Shown: one piece after another, positions 54,651-62,364 of the stretch
Position numbering within the stretch: position 1 is the first letter of the stretch
Layout: the number at the start of each line of letters is the position of its first letter
Source: JAENVU01 sp963801105
GTDB taxonomy: Bacteria > Actinomycetota > Acidimicrobiia > IMCC26256 > JAENVU01
Direction of reading: 5' to 3'
Assembly: GCA_963801105.1 (NCBI GenBank)
Contig: CAWDDH010000003.1
Span: 434,001-498,000, forward strand
Length of the DNA stretch: 64,000 nt
Translations under genes and position numbers: made by a program
The notes under the pieces: model-generated
Told to the model about the DNA's origin: nothing
Databases searched by the model: none
The model's input: the letters and a program-made list of their open reading frames with translations, nothing else

Positions 54651-55364
54651 GTGCTCTTCGTCCACGAGATCCACCGCGTGATGGGCCAGCATGAAGAGGC
54701 GTTCGAGGAGGCGTTCCGGACCGAGTGGCTCCCGACGCTCGCCGCCGGTGACGACGGCCGCCTCCTCTACTTCATGCGCCTCGCGCATGGGACCGGACGC
54801 GCGTACAACTTCGTCACGCTGACGGCGGTGCGCGACGGCGCCGCGTGGGAGCGGCTGGCCGACCGGTTCGCCCGGGGTGACCTGCGGGCGTGGGCGGCGA
54901 GGCTGGACACGCTGCGGTGGGACGTGACCGCCAAGCTCCTCACTCCCGCGGAGTGGTCACCGCTCCAGGCGGTCGACTTCGACCACGTGCCCGCCGACGC
55001 CGGCGAGCACCACCAGACCCTCTACATGGAGGACACCGCCTGGCCGCACGTGGGGATGCTCGAGCAATACCTCGAGGCCGCGCGCGACAACTACGCACCG
55101 AGCCTCGCCGAGGGTCGCCACGGTGGCCGGCCGCTGCTCGAGTTGCAGGCGGTGTTCGTCCCTGCCTGGGGCGCGGCGGCCCGCCGGCGCGAGGTCATCC
55201 TGTGGCAGCGGGTGACCCGGCCCTCGGGCATCCTCGGGCTGCTCACGTCCGAGGTCCCGGTCGAGCACCGGGCTCCGGGGACCTGGATGCACGACGCCCT
55301 GCGCGTCCGGGACGACTGGGAGAGCCGGATGCTGAGGACCGCGGCCTGGTCGCCGCTCTTCTGA
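54651..55364 (+). CDS. NIPSNAP-like dimeric alpha/beta-barrel protein
   Basis: A 237-residue protein without membrane segments. Two similar halves each begin with strands and a Glu-rich helix (FVHEIHRVMGQHEEAFEEAF; HQTLYMEDTAWPHVGMLEQY), the pattern of ferredoxin-like NIPSNAP/ABM barrels. Aromatic residues are frequent (WDVTAKLLTPAEWSPLQ, EVILWQRVTRP). I cannot assign a reaction; relatives are often monooxygenase-like or ligand-binding. It lies 9 bases after the UGSC gene and its stop overlaps the next start (TGATG), so it belongs to the same operon. Confidence 0.6.
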   Translation: MLFVHEIHRVMGQHEEAFEEAFRTEWLPTLAAGDDGRLLYFMRLAHGTGRAYNFVTLTAVRDGAAWERLADRFARGDLRAWAARLDTLRWDVTAKLLTPAEWSPLQAVDFDHVPADAGEHHQTLYMEDTAWPHVGMLEQYLEAARDNYAPSLAEGRHGGRPLLELQAVFVPAWGAAARRREVILWQRVTRPSGILGLLTSEVPVEHRAPGTWMHDALRVRDDWESRMLRTAAWSPLF

Positions 55365-56107
55365 TGCCCGCCGTCTTCGTCCACGGGGTCCCCGACACGC
55401 CGACCACGTGGGAGCGGGTCCTGGCCGCGCTCGACCGCACCGACACCGTGACGCTCGCGCTCCCCGGCTTCGCCGACGAACCTCCGGCGGGCTGGAGCGC
55501 GACCAAGGAGGAGTACGCGGCCTGGGTCGAGGAGCAGCTCGCGGTCTTCGGCGAGCCCGTCGACCTCGTGGGCCACGACTGGGGTGCGCTCCTCGCCCAG
55601 CGGGTCGCCTCGGTACGCCCCGACCTCGTCCGTACCCTCGCGTGCGGGAGCGGGCCGCTCGACCGTTCCTACGAGTGGCACCCCATGGCCCAGGCCTGGC
55701 AGACGCCCGAGGTGGGTGAGCAGATCATGGAGGGGATGCTGGCGCTGGCGCCCGAGGATCTCGCCGCGGGCCTGGCCGCCGGCGGTGCACCACCGGACCT
55801 CGCCCGACGCCAGGCCACCCACGTCGACACCGCGATGGCCGACGCGATCCTCGCGCTCTACCGCTCGGCCGTCACCGTCGGCGACGAGTGGCAGGACGCG
55901 CTCGAGGCGATGCCCCACCGTCCCGCAGTCGTCTTCCACGGCGCCGACGACCCGTTCCTCGCCACCGCGACCGCAGAGGCGATGGCGCGCCGGCTCGGCG
56001 CCGAGCTGGTCGTGTACCCGGACTGCGGCCACTGGTGGCCCTGGGAGCGGCCCGCCGAGACGGCCGCGACGCTCCAGCGCCTCTGGGCCGTCGATATTCA
56101 GTACTAA
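55364..56107 (+). CDS. Alpha/beta hydrolase with Asp nucleophile (epoxide-hydrolase/dehalogenase-like)
   Basis: A 247-residue hydrolase. FVHGVPDTPTTWERVLAAL is the oxyanion-hole strand, the nucleophile elbow is LVGHDWGALLAQRVA, whose Asp replaces the Ser of esterases, the acid is in VVFHGADDPFLA and the base His in YPDCGHWWPWERP. Asp nucleophiles are typical of epoxide hydrolases and haloalkane dehalogenases. The ATG shares a base with the preceding stop (TGATG). Last gene of the presumed UGSC operon. Its TAA stop lies inside the promoter of the CarH-like gene. Confidence 0.82.
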   Translation: MPAVFVHGVPDTPTTWERVLAALDRTDTVTLALPGFADEPPAGWSATKEEYAAWVEEQLAVFGEPVDLVGHDWGALLAQRVASVRPDLVRTLACGSGPLDRSYEWHPMAQAWQTPEVGEQIMEGMLALAPEDLAAGLAAGGAPPDLARRQATHVDTAMADAILALYRSAVTVGDEWQDALEAMPHRPAVVFHGADDPFLATATAEAMARRLGAELVVYPDCGHWWPWERPAETAATLQRLWAVDIQY

Positions 56108-56108
56108 A
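56097..56108 (+). promoter_or_regulatory. Shared 12-bp element in the carH-like promoter
   Basis: TTCAGTACTAAA, a near-palindrome containing TACTAA as a possible -10, 8 bases before the GTG at 56117. The same element (10 of 12 identical) lies in the fasciclin promoter. Candidate operator for the B12 regulator, or -10 of a common alternative sigma factor. Confidence 0.55.
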
Positions 56109-56116
56109 GTACCCCC

Positions 56117-56980
56117 GTGCGCGATTCGACCAGCGATCCGAGTCCATTCGAGGGTGACGAGCAGCTGATCGGCCTTCGAGCCGCCGCCGACCGGCTCGGC
56201 GTCCACTACATGACCGCCTACCGCTACGTGCGCCTCGGCACGTTGCCCGCCCGGAAGGAGAACGGGACCTGGCAGGTCCGCCTCGCGGACCTCGAGGCGG
56301 TCGCGAGTCGCGATCAACCGCGACCCGGGCCGGGAGGCATTCGTTGGGGGCCCTACCGCAAGCAGCTCCGTGACCGCCTCGTCGCCGGTGACGAGGCCGG
56401 CTCGTGGTCGTTGACCGAGCGAGCCCGGGTCTCGGGCGCATCCGCCGAAGAGATCCACATGAAGCTCATCGTGCCCGTGCTCCAGAGCATCGGCGACGCG
56501 TGGGCCGCGAACGATCTCGACATCGCAGGCGAGCACCGCGCTTCGAACATCGCGGCGCGCCTCGTCGGACGGTTGGGACCGTCGTTCGCGCGGCGCGGCC
56601 GGCGACGCGGCACCGTCGTCATCGGCGCCGCAGCCGGGGATCGTCACTCTCTCCCGATCGCGATCCTCGGTGACATCGTGCGCGGGCACCGCTTCGACGT
56701 CGTCGATCTCGGTGCCGATACACCGCCGGAGTCGTTCATCGAGTCGGCGCGCGCCCATGACGATGTCGTCGCAATTGCCGTCGGAGTCGGCTCCGATGAC
56801 ACCATCGACTCCGCGCGACTCACCGCCTCGCGGCTTCACCAGGAGCTCCCGGGCGTGCCCGTCTTCATCGGCGGTCCGGCCATCAGCAGTGAACTGGATG
56901 CCCGAACGCTCGGAGCCGACGAGTACGGCGCGACCGCGATCGACGTCGCTCGCCGGTGTACCGAGCTCGCAACCGGGTGA
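56117..56980 (+). CDS. CarH/LitR-like B12-dependent photoreceptor transcription regulator
   Basis: A 287-residue regulator. Residues 17-62 are an excisionase/MerR-type HTH (LRAAADRLGVHYMTAYRYVR). A four-helix cobalamin-cap domain follows with the AdoCbl-photoreceptor motif Wx9EH complete (Trp129, Glu139, His140 in DAWAANDLDIAGEHRASN). The Rossmann B12-binding domain carries Asp-x-His (GDRHSLP, Asp175 and His177) and VVDLGADTPPESF. In CarH, AdoCbl in the dark holds a DNA-bound tetramer and light breaks it. The Gly of the classic DxHxxG is Pro here. GTG 56117 gives a nearly leaderless mRNA. Convergent with the heliorhodopsin gene (12-base gap). Confidence 0.88.
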   Translation: MRDSTSDPSPFEGDEQLIGLRAAADRLGVHYMTAYRYVRLGTLPARKENGTWQVRLADLEAVASRDQPRPGPGGIRWGPYRKQLRDRLVAGDEAGSWSLTERARVSGASAEEIHMKLIVPVLQSIGDAWAANDLDIAGEHRASNIAARLVGRLGPSFARRGRRRGTVVIGAAAGDRHSLPIAILGDIVRGHRFDVVDLGADTPPESFIESARAHDDVVAIAVGVGSDDTIDSARLTASRLHQELPGVPVFIGGPAISSELDARTLGADEYGATAIDVARRCTELATG

Positions 56981-56992
56981 CCGCGCGGCGCG

Positions 56993-57787
56993 CTAACTCC
57001 CGCTGCCGGCGGCCAAGGTCGACGCGAAGATCTGCCACGCCAGCAGGCTCTTCGCGACGAGCGACAGCGTGATGTACACGCGCTCACCGACGAGATAATC
57101 GCTCCACCTGCCCACCTGTCGGTACTGCAGCCATTGGTTCACAGCGAAGCAGTTGAAGAGCACGAACAACGAGAAGAAGATGCCGTAGACGAAGCCGGGG
57201 GCATGCTGATTGGCGCCCGGACCGACGAGGTAGACGCCGATGGCGATCCACGGGATGCTGCCCGCGACGCACCCGATCCAGAACGGTCCGAGACCCGCAC
57301 CGGGCGACTCGTACCGCTCCTGCATCCAGCCGAATCCGATCATCGACGCGTTCACGCCGGCGAGGGCGACGAGGGCGGCGACATCGTCGATCCCGACCAA
57401 CATCGCGATGAGCACGATCATGATCGACGCGCTCACCGAGTACTCCAGCCACCGGTAGGGGTTGCGCCCGGCGCGGAGGTTCTGCTGGTACGACGCCCAT
57501 CGCGGGCCGGCCACGGTGAAGTGGGCCAGCGCCGAGACGGCGAAGAAGGCGGCGATCGCCCCCGCGAAGCCGAGATCGAAGAGGGTGACCACCTGCCGTC
57601 CGACCCCGGGACCGGGTGCGCCGGTCATGTACGAGGCCCGGACCGGCAACGAGAAGTCGTTGGCGAGCACGACGATCGCGAGTGCCTGGACCAGGTGCAG
57701 CGATCCGGCCACGAGGTTGTAGGACCGAAGCCGGGCGAGCCGGGGCGAGCGGGCGTCTCTCTCGGGGGTGGCGGTGCTGGCGGACAC
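56993..57787 (-). CDS. Heliorhodopsin
   Basis: A 264-residue seven-helix retinal protein of the heliorhodopsin family. The retinal Schiff-base Lys is Lys246 in TM7 (LSLVAKSLLAWQIFASTL). The counterion Glu115 is in TM3 (YRWLEYSVSASIMIVLIAML), and His31 and His89 match the two conserved histidines of TM1 and TM2. The N-terminus is predicted inside, the reverse of other rhodopsins (family knowledge). GTG 57787 has GAGGAAGA just upstream; longer frames run into the hairpin. Role is light sensing or signalling, not pumping. Downstream of, and co-directional with, the fasciclin gene. Confidence 0.93.
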   Translation of the reverse strand: MSASTATPERDARSPRLARLRSYNLVAGSLHLVQALAIVVLANDFSLPVRASYMTGAPGPGVGRQVVTLFDLGFAGAIAAFFAVSALAHFTVAGPRWASYQQNLRAGRNPYRWLEYSVSASIMIVLIAMLVGIDDVAALVALAGVNASMIGFGWMQERYESPGAGLGPFWIGCVAGSIPWIAIGVYLVGPGANQHAPGFVYGIFFSLFVLFNCFAVNQWLQYRQVGRWSDYLVGERVYITLSLVAKSLLAWQIFASTLAAGSGS

Positions 57788-57814
57788 GTGGTCTTCCTCT
57801 CGTCCTTCACGAAG

Positions 57815-57854
57815 GTGCGGTACCGGCGGGTGGGGGATCCCGCCGGTACCGCAC
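57815..57854 (-). terminator. 16-bp perfect hairpin between fasciclin and heliorhodopsin genes
   Basis: GTGCGGTACCGGCGGG pairs perfectly with CCCGCCGGTACCGCAC across an 8-base loop. It starts 3 bases after the fasciclin stop on the minus strand and ends about 27 bases before the heliorhodopsin start. There is no T-run after it, so it may slow polymerase or protect the upstream mRNA rather than fully terminate. Confidence 0.6.
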
Positions 57855-57857
57855 CGA

Positions 57858-58415
57858 TCATGCTGCCGGGGGGAGCAGCACGCAGTCGACGACGTGGATG
57901 ACGCCGTTCGACGCTTCGATGTCCGTCGAGACGATGTTGCAGCCGTTGATCGTGGCCTTGCCGGCCGCGACCTCGATGTCGACGTCGCTGCCCTCAACGG
58001 TCTTCACCATCTGCGTCGGCTGGAGATCCGACGCCAGCACCTTGCCGGGGACCACGTGGTAGGTGAGGATCGACGTCAGCTGCTCCTGGTCGGCGAGGAT
58101 CGCGTTCAGCTGATCCGCCGGGATCTGGGCGAACGCCTCGTTCGTGGGGGCGAAGACCGTGAAGGGCCCGGGTCCCGCGAGTGTGTCGAGCAGATTCGCC
58201 TTCGTCACCGCCGTCACCAGGGTGCTGAAGTCGGGGTTCCCCGCCGCGACGTCGACGATCGTGTCGGTGGAGACCGAGGTGGTCTCCGGTGCGGCCGTGG
58301 TCGGCGGCGACTTCGCCGGCTGGGAATCGGACTTCGAGCTCGAGCTGCCACAGGCAGCGGCGGTCAGCGCGACCACCGCGATCGTGGCGGCGAGTCGGAG
58401 GGGGATGCGACGCAT
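57858..58415 (-). CDS. Fasciclin-domain lipoprotein
   Basis: A 185-residue exported lipoprotein. The signal peptide (LAATIAVVALTAAACGSS) ends in a lipobox at Cys22, followed by a Ser/Thr/Pro linker. The FAS1 domain is complete: DFSTLVTAVTKANLLDTLAG, GPFTVFAPTNEAFAQIPADQ, ILTYHVVPGKVLASDL, ASNGVIHVVDCVLLPP. FAS1 domains mediate adhesion and bind hydrophobic ligands, and in some bacteria are linked with carotenoid or light-related genes. ATG 58415 has GAAAGG upstream. First gene of the fasciclin-heliorhodopsin pair. Confidence 0.93.
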   Translation of the reverse strand: MRRIPLRLAATIAVVALTAAACGSSSSKSDSQPAKSPPTTAAPETTSVSTDTIVDVAAGNPDFSTLVTAVTKANLLDTLAGPGPFTVFAPTNEAFAQIPADQLNAILADQEQLTSILTYHVVPGKVLASDLQPTQMVKTVEGSDVDIEVAAGKATINGCNIVSTDIEASNGVIHVVDCVLLPPAA

Positions 58416-58456
58416 GATCAGAACCTTTCATCGGGGTCTCGTACTGGGACTCCGCA

Positions 58457-58485
58457 GTTTTAGCACTAAAGCCCTCGCCAGGCAA
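58457..58485 (-). promoter_or_regulatory. Fasciclin-heliorhodopsin promoter with 12-bp palindrome
   Basis: On the minus strand TTGCCT (58485-58480), a 17-base spacer and TAAAAC (58462-58457) make a plausible promoter. TTTAGTGCTAAA (58470-58459), a near-perfect palindrome, overlaps the -10. It matches the element before the CarH-like gene at 10 of 12 bases in the same orientation to transcription. Confidence 0.6.
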
Positions 58486-58723
58486 GCCGCCCTTCGAATG
58501 TCCTCTCTCGGGGCCGCTTCCCGACGTACGGGCCGGCGGCACATCGCGCCCCGAACGTGGGGGTGTCGACCCGCGGATCGAGTGCGCCCGTCGTCGGGCC
58601 CATCACCGACGGTGGGCATCATGGAGCCCCGATGCGACCGCGCCCACCGAGCGCTACGGCTCCGTCCCCAGGGGTCGCGTGAGGGACCCGGCCGCGGCGC
58701 TCACCCCACTCCGGGTGTGCGTC
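58486..58723. other. Rest of the intergenic region upstream of fasciclin
   Basis: The gap between the fasciclin gene and the His-rich protein gene is 308 bases. Apart from the promoter at 58457-58485, I see no gene, RNA fold or repeat in it. It would hold any 3' UTR of the His-rich gene and extra upstream regulatory sites. Confidence 0.4.
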
Positions 58724-59656
58724 CTAGCTCGAGCCGGAGGCGCCGCTCGAGCCCGTCGCCGACCCGAACGCCTTCGGATCGGGCGGATCGAACACGTTCC
58801 CGCCGACGCGCCCGCCCAGTTCGGGGCACTCACCGGCGAAGACCCCCCAGCCGCACTCCCAGCCCGGGGCGACCCAGTCGTGGACCATCCAGATGTCCTG
58901 CAGGTTCACCTTGCTGCCGCCCCGCTGGGCGCACTCGGCCGGGGTGGTGGCCTCGTTGCCGACCACGACGCCGCCCTTGCCGATGCAGAGGCCGCCGTTG
59001 GTGTTGTGCTGGTGCCAGACGTCGTTCGGGCCCGCGAATCCCGCGGGCGGACCGCCCGGGTGCAGCACGAGGAAGCTCAGGCCGACGATCTTCGAATCGG
59101 GGTTCGTGCCGTCGAAGAGGAGCTCGGACGGCGCCGCGGGGTTGAAGGTGGGAACGAGCGAGATCTTCGTGTAGTGGGCACCGATGCACGGGACGAACGG
59201 GGTGGACTTGCGGTAGCCGTCGGCCTCGGCCGCGGCAACGGTCGGGTACTTGACGATGACACCGCGCGCGGCCGATTGCTGCAGGACGAGCTGGATCCGC
59301 TCGGTCTCGGTCACCGGCTTCTGCAGGAGCGGGCCACGGTGGTCGTGCCCTTCGGCGTCGGCGCCGACCTGGCCCACCGATGCGGGCGGACCCGACTGCT
59401 CGCACGGCGAGTCGCCGGTGAGCGCGCCGGTGACGATCGTGCCCGCGCTCGTCTCGAGCAACCCGGGATCACCGGTCGCGGTGTGCACGTGATCGTGACC
59501 GTCGGACGCTGTCCCGGCGGGCGCCGCGGCGTCCGCGGATCCGCCGCTCGAGCCACCCCCGTCCGCGAGTGCCGGCGCGGCCAGCACCAGCAGCACGGTG
59601 GCGGCGACGATGCCCGCGAACAGGCGGAGACGATTGCGATCGGAGTGCTCGTTCAT
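58724..59656 (-). CDS. Secreted His/Cys-containing protein, possible metal binding, function unknown
   Basis: A 310-residue exported protein. ATG 59656 gives a signal peptide (LRLFAGIVAATVLLVLAAPA, cleavage near ALADGG) with a GGGGGGAG-like ribosome site upstream. After a Gly/Ser region come His clusters (DGHDHVHTATGD, EGHDHRG), then a conserved-looking domain: TPFVPCIGAHYTKISLV, LSFLVLHPGGPPAGFAG, DVWHQHNTNGGLC and IWMVHDWVAPGWECGWGVFA. The WHxH and HDW motifs with Cys suggest a metal site (inference). A TAGATT box lies upstream. Family unnamed to me. Confidence 0.75.
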   Translation of the reverse strand: MNEHSDRNRLRLFAGIVAATVLLVLAAPALADGGGSSGGSADAAAPAGTASDGHDHVHTATGDPGLLETSAGTIVTGALTGDSPCEQSGPPASVGQVGADAEGHDHRGPLLQKPVTETERIQLVLQQSAARGVIVKYPTVAAAEADGYRKSTPFVPCIGAHYTKISLVPTFNPAAPSELLFDGTNPDSKIVGLSFLVLHPGGPPAGFAGPNDVWHQHNTNGGLCIGKGGVVVGNEATTPAECAQRGGSKVNLQDIWMVHDWVAPGWECGWGVFAGECPELGGRVGGNVFDPPDPKAFGSATGSSGASGSS

Positions 59657-59716
59657 GCTCCCCCCCGGTGACGAGCCGGCCAATCTAGGCCCGATCCGGC
59701 CCGGGCCGCGTTCGGA

Positions 59717-60457
59717 TCACGCCTCGGCCATCAGCTCCCACCCCGGGGGCGGCACGTCGAGGCGCCACAGCTGCTCCGGGGCGACCAACTTGGGCCCGAG
59801 CTGCCAGTCGGCCTCGAGGGCCCGGAGCTGGGACTCGTAGCAATCCAGGGCTCGGAGCTTGGCGTCGGGCGTCGGGTCGTGGTCCACCGCGACCGGCGTC
59901 GGCCAGAGCCCGCTGCGGAAGAGCCGGCTCACGCGCCAGGCGAGCATCCCGGGGATGTGCTTGTAGCCGAGGTCCTCGTACGCGAACCACGCGGGCTCCC
60001 GGACCTGCTCTCGGGCGAGGAGTGCTGCCCGGTGGGTCGCGTCGTGGTCGGGGTTGGCCAGGCCGAACGGGATCAGGACCGCCGTCGGCTCCAACTCCCT
60101 GAGCACGGCGACCAGGGTGTCGACCGTCGCCGCGGGCCCGACCCAGTCGGGTCGGTCGAGGTACTGGTGCTCGACGAAGCCGAGCCAGCGGGGCACGGCA
60201 CCGAGGACCTCGAGCGCCTTCGCGTCCTCCTCACGGCGGCACGCGAGCACGTCGTCACCGGCGACGAACCCCGAGATCGTGTCCCAGTGCGTCATCGGAT
60301 CGGGGTAGGCGACCGGCGCCCCGGCGTAGACCGTCACCACGGTCGTGCCCGGGTGACGAGCCATGAGCCGTCCGCACCCGAGCACGGCGTCGTCCAGGTG
60401 GGGTGAGAGCACGACGATGCGCGCCAGCTCCTCCGGGGGGACCAGTCCCCACGTCCG
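59717..60457 (-). CDS. PIG-L-family N-deacetylase
   Basis: A 246-residue zinc-dependent deacetylase fold, related to MshB and GlcNAc-PI deacetylases. The metal/catalytic motif is IVVLSPHLDDAVLGCG (HxxDD type) and the distal ligand is in NPDHDATHRAALLA. LACRREEDAKALEVLGAVPR and FGLANPDHD match the family. ATG 60457 is used; GTG 60499 would add 14 residues. Substrate (acetylated sugar conjugate or antibiotic-like compound) unknown. Divergent from the MarR gene. Confidence 0.85.
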   Translation of the reverse strand, partial: RTWGLVPPEELARIVVLSPHLDDAVLGCGRLMARHPGTTVVTVYAGAPVAYPDPMTHWDTISGFVAGDDVLACRREEDAKALEVLGAVPRWLGFVEHQYLDRPDWVGPAATVDTLVAVLRELEPTAVLIPFGLANPDHDATHRAALLAREQVREPAWFAYEDLGYKHIPGMLAWRVSRLFRSGLWPTPVAVDHDPTPDAKLRALDCYESQLRALEADWQLGPKLVAPEQLWRLDVPPPGWELMAEA

Positions 60458-60546
60458 CATCTCCGGGACCGCGTCGGCCACCCGTCGAGCGTGCCACACC
60501 GGCCTCGGGGCGCTGGGTGCGAGCCCGAGAAAACCGGCTTGCCGGG

Positions 60547-60581
60547 ATTAGTTCGGTCAACTAATTTGTTTGACGAACTAT
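60547..60581 (+). promoter_or_regulatory. MarR operator overlapping promoter and start codon
   Basis: ATTAGTTCGGTCAA (60547-60560) and TTTGACGAACTAT (60569-60581) form an imperfect inverted repeat around TAATTT (60562-60567, possible -10). The right arm covers the ATG at 60580. An AT-rich island in GC-rich DNA, as expected of a MarR autoregulatory site. Confidence 0.6.
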
Positions 60582-61056
60582 GAGGAACCCGACCCGGACC
60601 CCCGACACCGACCCGGCGGACGATCTGACGGTCACCGACGAAGCGCTGGCCGCCCGACTGCGGCTGGGCGTGGCCCGACTGCACCGCCGGCTCCGCCAGT
60701 CGGCGGAGCCGGGCATGACCATCTCCCAGCTCTCTGCCCTCGCGTCCGTCGAGCGCGACGGCCCCCTGACCCTCGGCGAGCTCGCCCGCATCGAGCAGGT
60801 CCGCCCGCCCACGATCACCTCGCTCACGGGCAAGCTCGAGCAGGCCGGCCTCGTCACCCGCGTCATCGACGAACAGGACCGCCGCATCCACCGCGTGCAG
60901 GTCACACCCGAGGGCACCCGCTGGCTCGCCCGGCACCGCAGGCGCAAGAACGCCTACCTGAGCCGCCGCCTCCGCGCGCTCACGCCCGAGGATCGTGACC
61001 TCCTCGCGCGCGCCGCCGGGATCCTCGAGGACCTGGCGCGGGAGGCCGCGCCATGA
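60580..61056 (+). CDS. MarR-family transcriptional regulator
   Basis: A 158-residue winged-helix dimer-type regulator: MTISQLSALASVERDGPLTL, GELARIEQVRPPTITSLTGK (recognition helix), LEQAGLVTRVIDEQDRRIHR (wing) and a basic helical C-terminus. It overlaps the MFS gene by four bases (ATGA), so it most probably represses that exporter and itself, with release by a small-molecule ligand (inference from context). Confidence 0.92.
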   Translation: MRNPTRTPDTDPADDLTVTDEALAARLRLGVARLHRRLRQSAEPGMTISQLSALASVERDGPLTLGELARIEQVRPPTITSLTGKLEQAGLVTRVIDEQDRRIHRVQVTPEGTRWLARHRRRKNAYLSRRLRALTPEDRDLLARAAGILEDLAREAAP

Positions 61057-62300
61057 GCTGGGTGGGGCGCGCCGGACGCCAGACCTTCCGGTCGCTCGAG
61101 ATCCCCAACTACCGCCGCTACCTCGGTGGCCAGGTCATCTCCGCGAGCGGCTCGTGGATCCAGCAGATCGCGCTCATCTGGCTCGTCGTGAAGATGACGC
61201 ACGGCAACGGCGTCGCGGTCGGAACCGTCACGGCGTTGCAGTTCACCCCGGTGCTGATCGGTGGTGCGTGGGCCGGCGTGCTCGCGGACCGCCTGAACAA
61301 GCGACGGGTCCTCGTGATGACCTCGGCCGGCGCGGGCATCTTCGCCGGGTTCCTCGGCGTCCTCGTGCTGACCGACTCCGTGCAGCTCTGGATGGTCTAC
61401 GCGCTGGCTGCCGCGTTCGGCGCCGCCACCGCACTCGACTCCCCCACGCGGCGCTCCTTCGTCACCGAGCTCGTGCCCGACACGCACGCCGCCAACGCGG
61501 TCAGCCTCAACAGCGCCGTGTTCACCGCCGCCCGCGTCATCGGCCCGGCGATCGGCGCACTGCTCATCCAGACCGCCGGCACCGGCTGGTGCTTCATCGC
61601 GAACGCCGCGTCGTTCCTCGCGGTGATCTTCGCGCTCCTGTCCATGGACCCGACGACGATCCGGCGGAGCACGCCCGTGCCGCGTCGGCGCGGCCAGCTC
61701 CGCGAGGGGCTGCACTACGTCCGCCACTTCCCCGCGCTGCGCACCACACTGCTCATGACCGCGGTCATCGGGACCCTTGCGTTCAACTTCCAGGTGACCG
61801 TCTCGCTGATGGCAAGCAAGACCTTCCACGGCGACGCCGGTACGTTCGGGTTCATGTACGCGCTGATGAGTGGCGGCGCGGTCGTCGCCTCCCTCGTGGT
61901 CGCCCACCGACAGGACATCAGCCTGCGCTTCGTCGTCTTCGCGGCCCTCGGGCTCGGGGTCGCGATGCTCGCGGCGACGTTCGCACCGTCGCTCCCGCTC
62001 TTCGGCGTGGCGCTGGTGGCCGTCGGCCTGATGTCGATCGCGTTCCTCTCCGCCTCCGGCGCGCTCGCCCAGACCTGGGCCGCGCCCGAGTACCGCGGAC
62101 GGGTCGCGGCGCTCTTCGCGGTTGCGTTCCTCGGGTCGACCCCGATCGGTGGACCGATCGTGGGCGTCGTCTCCCAGGTGTTCGGTCCCCGTTTCGGGCT
62201 GCTCCTCGGTGCGGTCGCCTCGCTCGCGGTCGCCGGCGTGGCGCTGCGCAGCCTCCACGGCGCGCCCTCGGAGGCGCCTGCGCCTGCCGCCGCAGCCTGA
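61053..62300 (+). CDS. MFS-family exporter (EntS/MFS_3-like)
   Basis: A 415-residue transporter with about 12 hydrophobic helices. SLEIPNYRRYLGGQVISASG and WIQQIALIWLVVKMTHGNGV are the first helix region of the MFS_3 group, GGAWAGVLADRLNKRRVLVM is the loop 2-3 motif A and the later SPTRRSFVTELVPDTHAANA with LNSAVFTAARVIGPAIGALL the helix 5 region. Controlled by the overlapping MarR gene. Substrate unknown; relatives export siderophores or drugs. Confidence 0.92.
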   Translation: MSWVGRAGRQTFRSLEIPNYRRYLGGQVISASGSWIQQIALIWLVVKMTHGNGVAVGTVTALQFTPVLIGGAWAGVLADRLNKRRVLVMTSAGAGIFAGFLGVLVLTDSVQLWMVYALAAAFGAATALDSPTRRSFVTELVPDTHAANAVSLNSAVFTAARVIGPAIGALLIQTAGTGWCFIANAASFLAVIFALLSMDPTTIRRSTPVPRRRGQLREGLHYVRHFPALRTTLLMTAVIGTLAFNFQVTVSLMASKTFHGDAGTFGFMYALMSGGAVVASLVVAHRQDISLRFVVFAALGLGVAMLAATFAPSLPLFGVALVAVGLMSIAFLSASGALAQTWAAPEYRGRVAALFAVAFLGSTPIGGPIVGVVSQVFGPRFGLLLGAVASLAVAGVALRSLHGAPSEAPAPAAAA

Positions 62301-62364
62301 CCGCGCGCCGGCGCCGACCCGAGCGCGCACGGCATACGCTCCGAGCCGACCTCCGGGGGATGCC

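Noticed and set aside
56117..56980. Ordinary B12-dependent methyltransferase or mutase subunit
   Set aside because: The N-terminal HTH and Wx9EH cap motif indicate a CarH-type regulator, and no partner enzyme gene is near.
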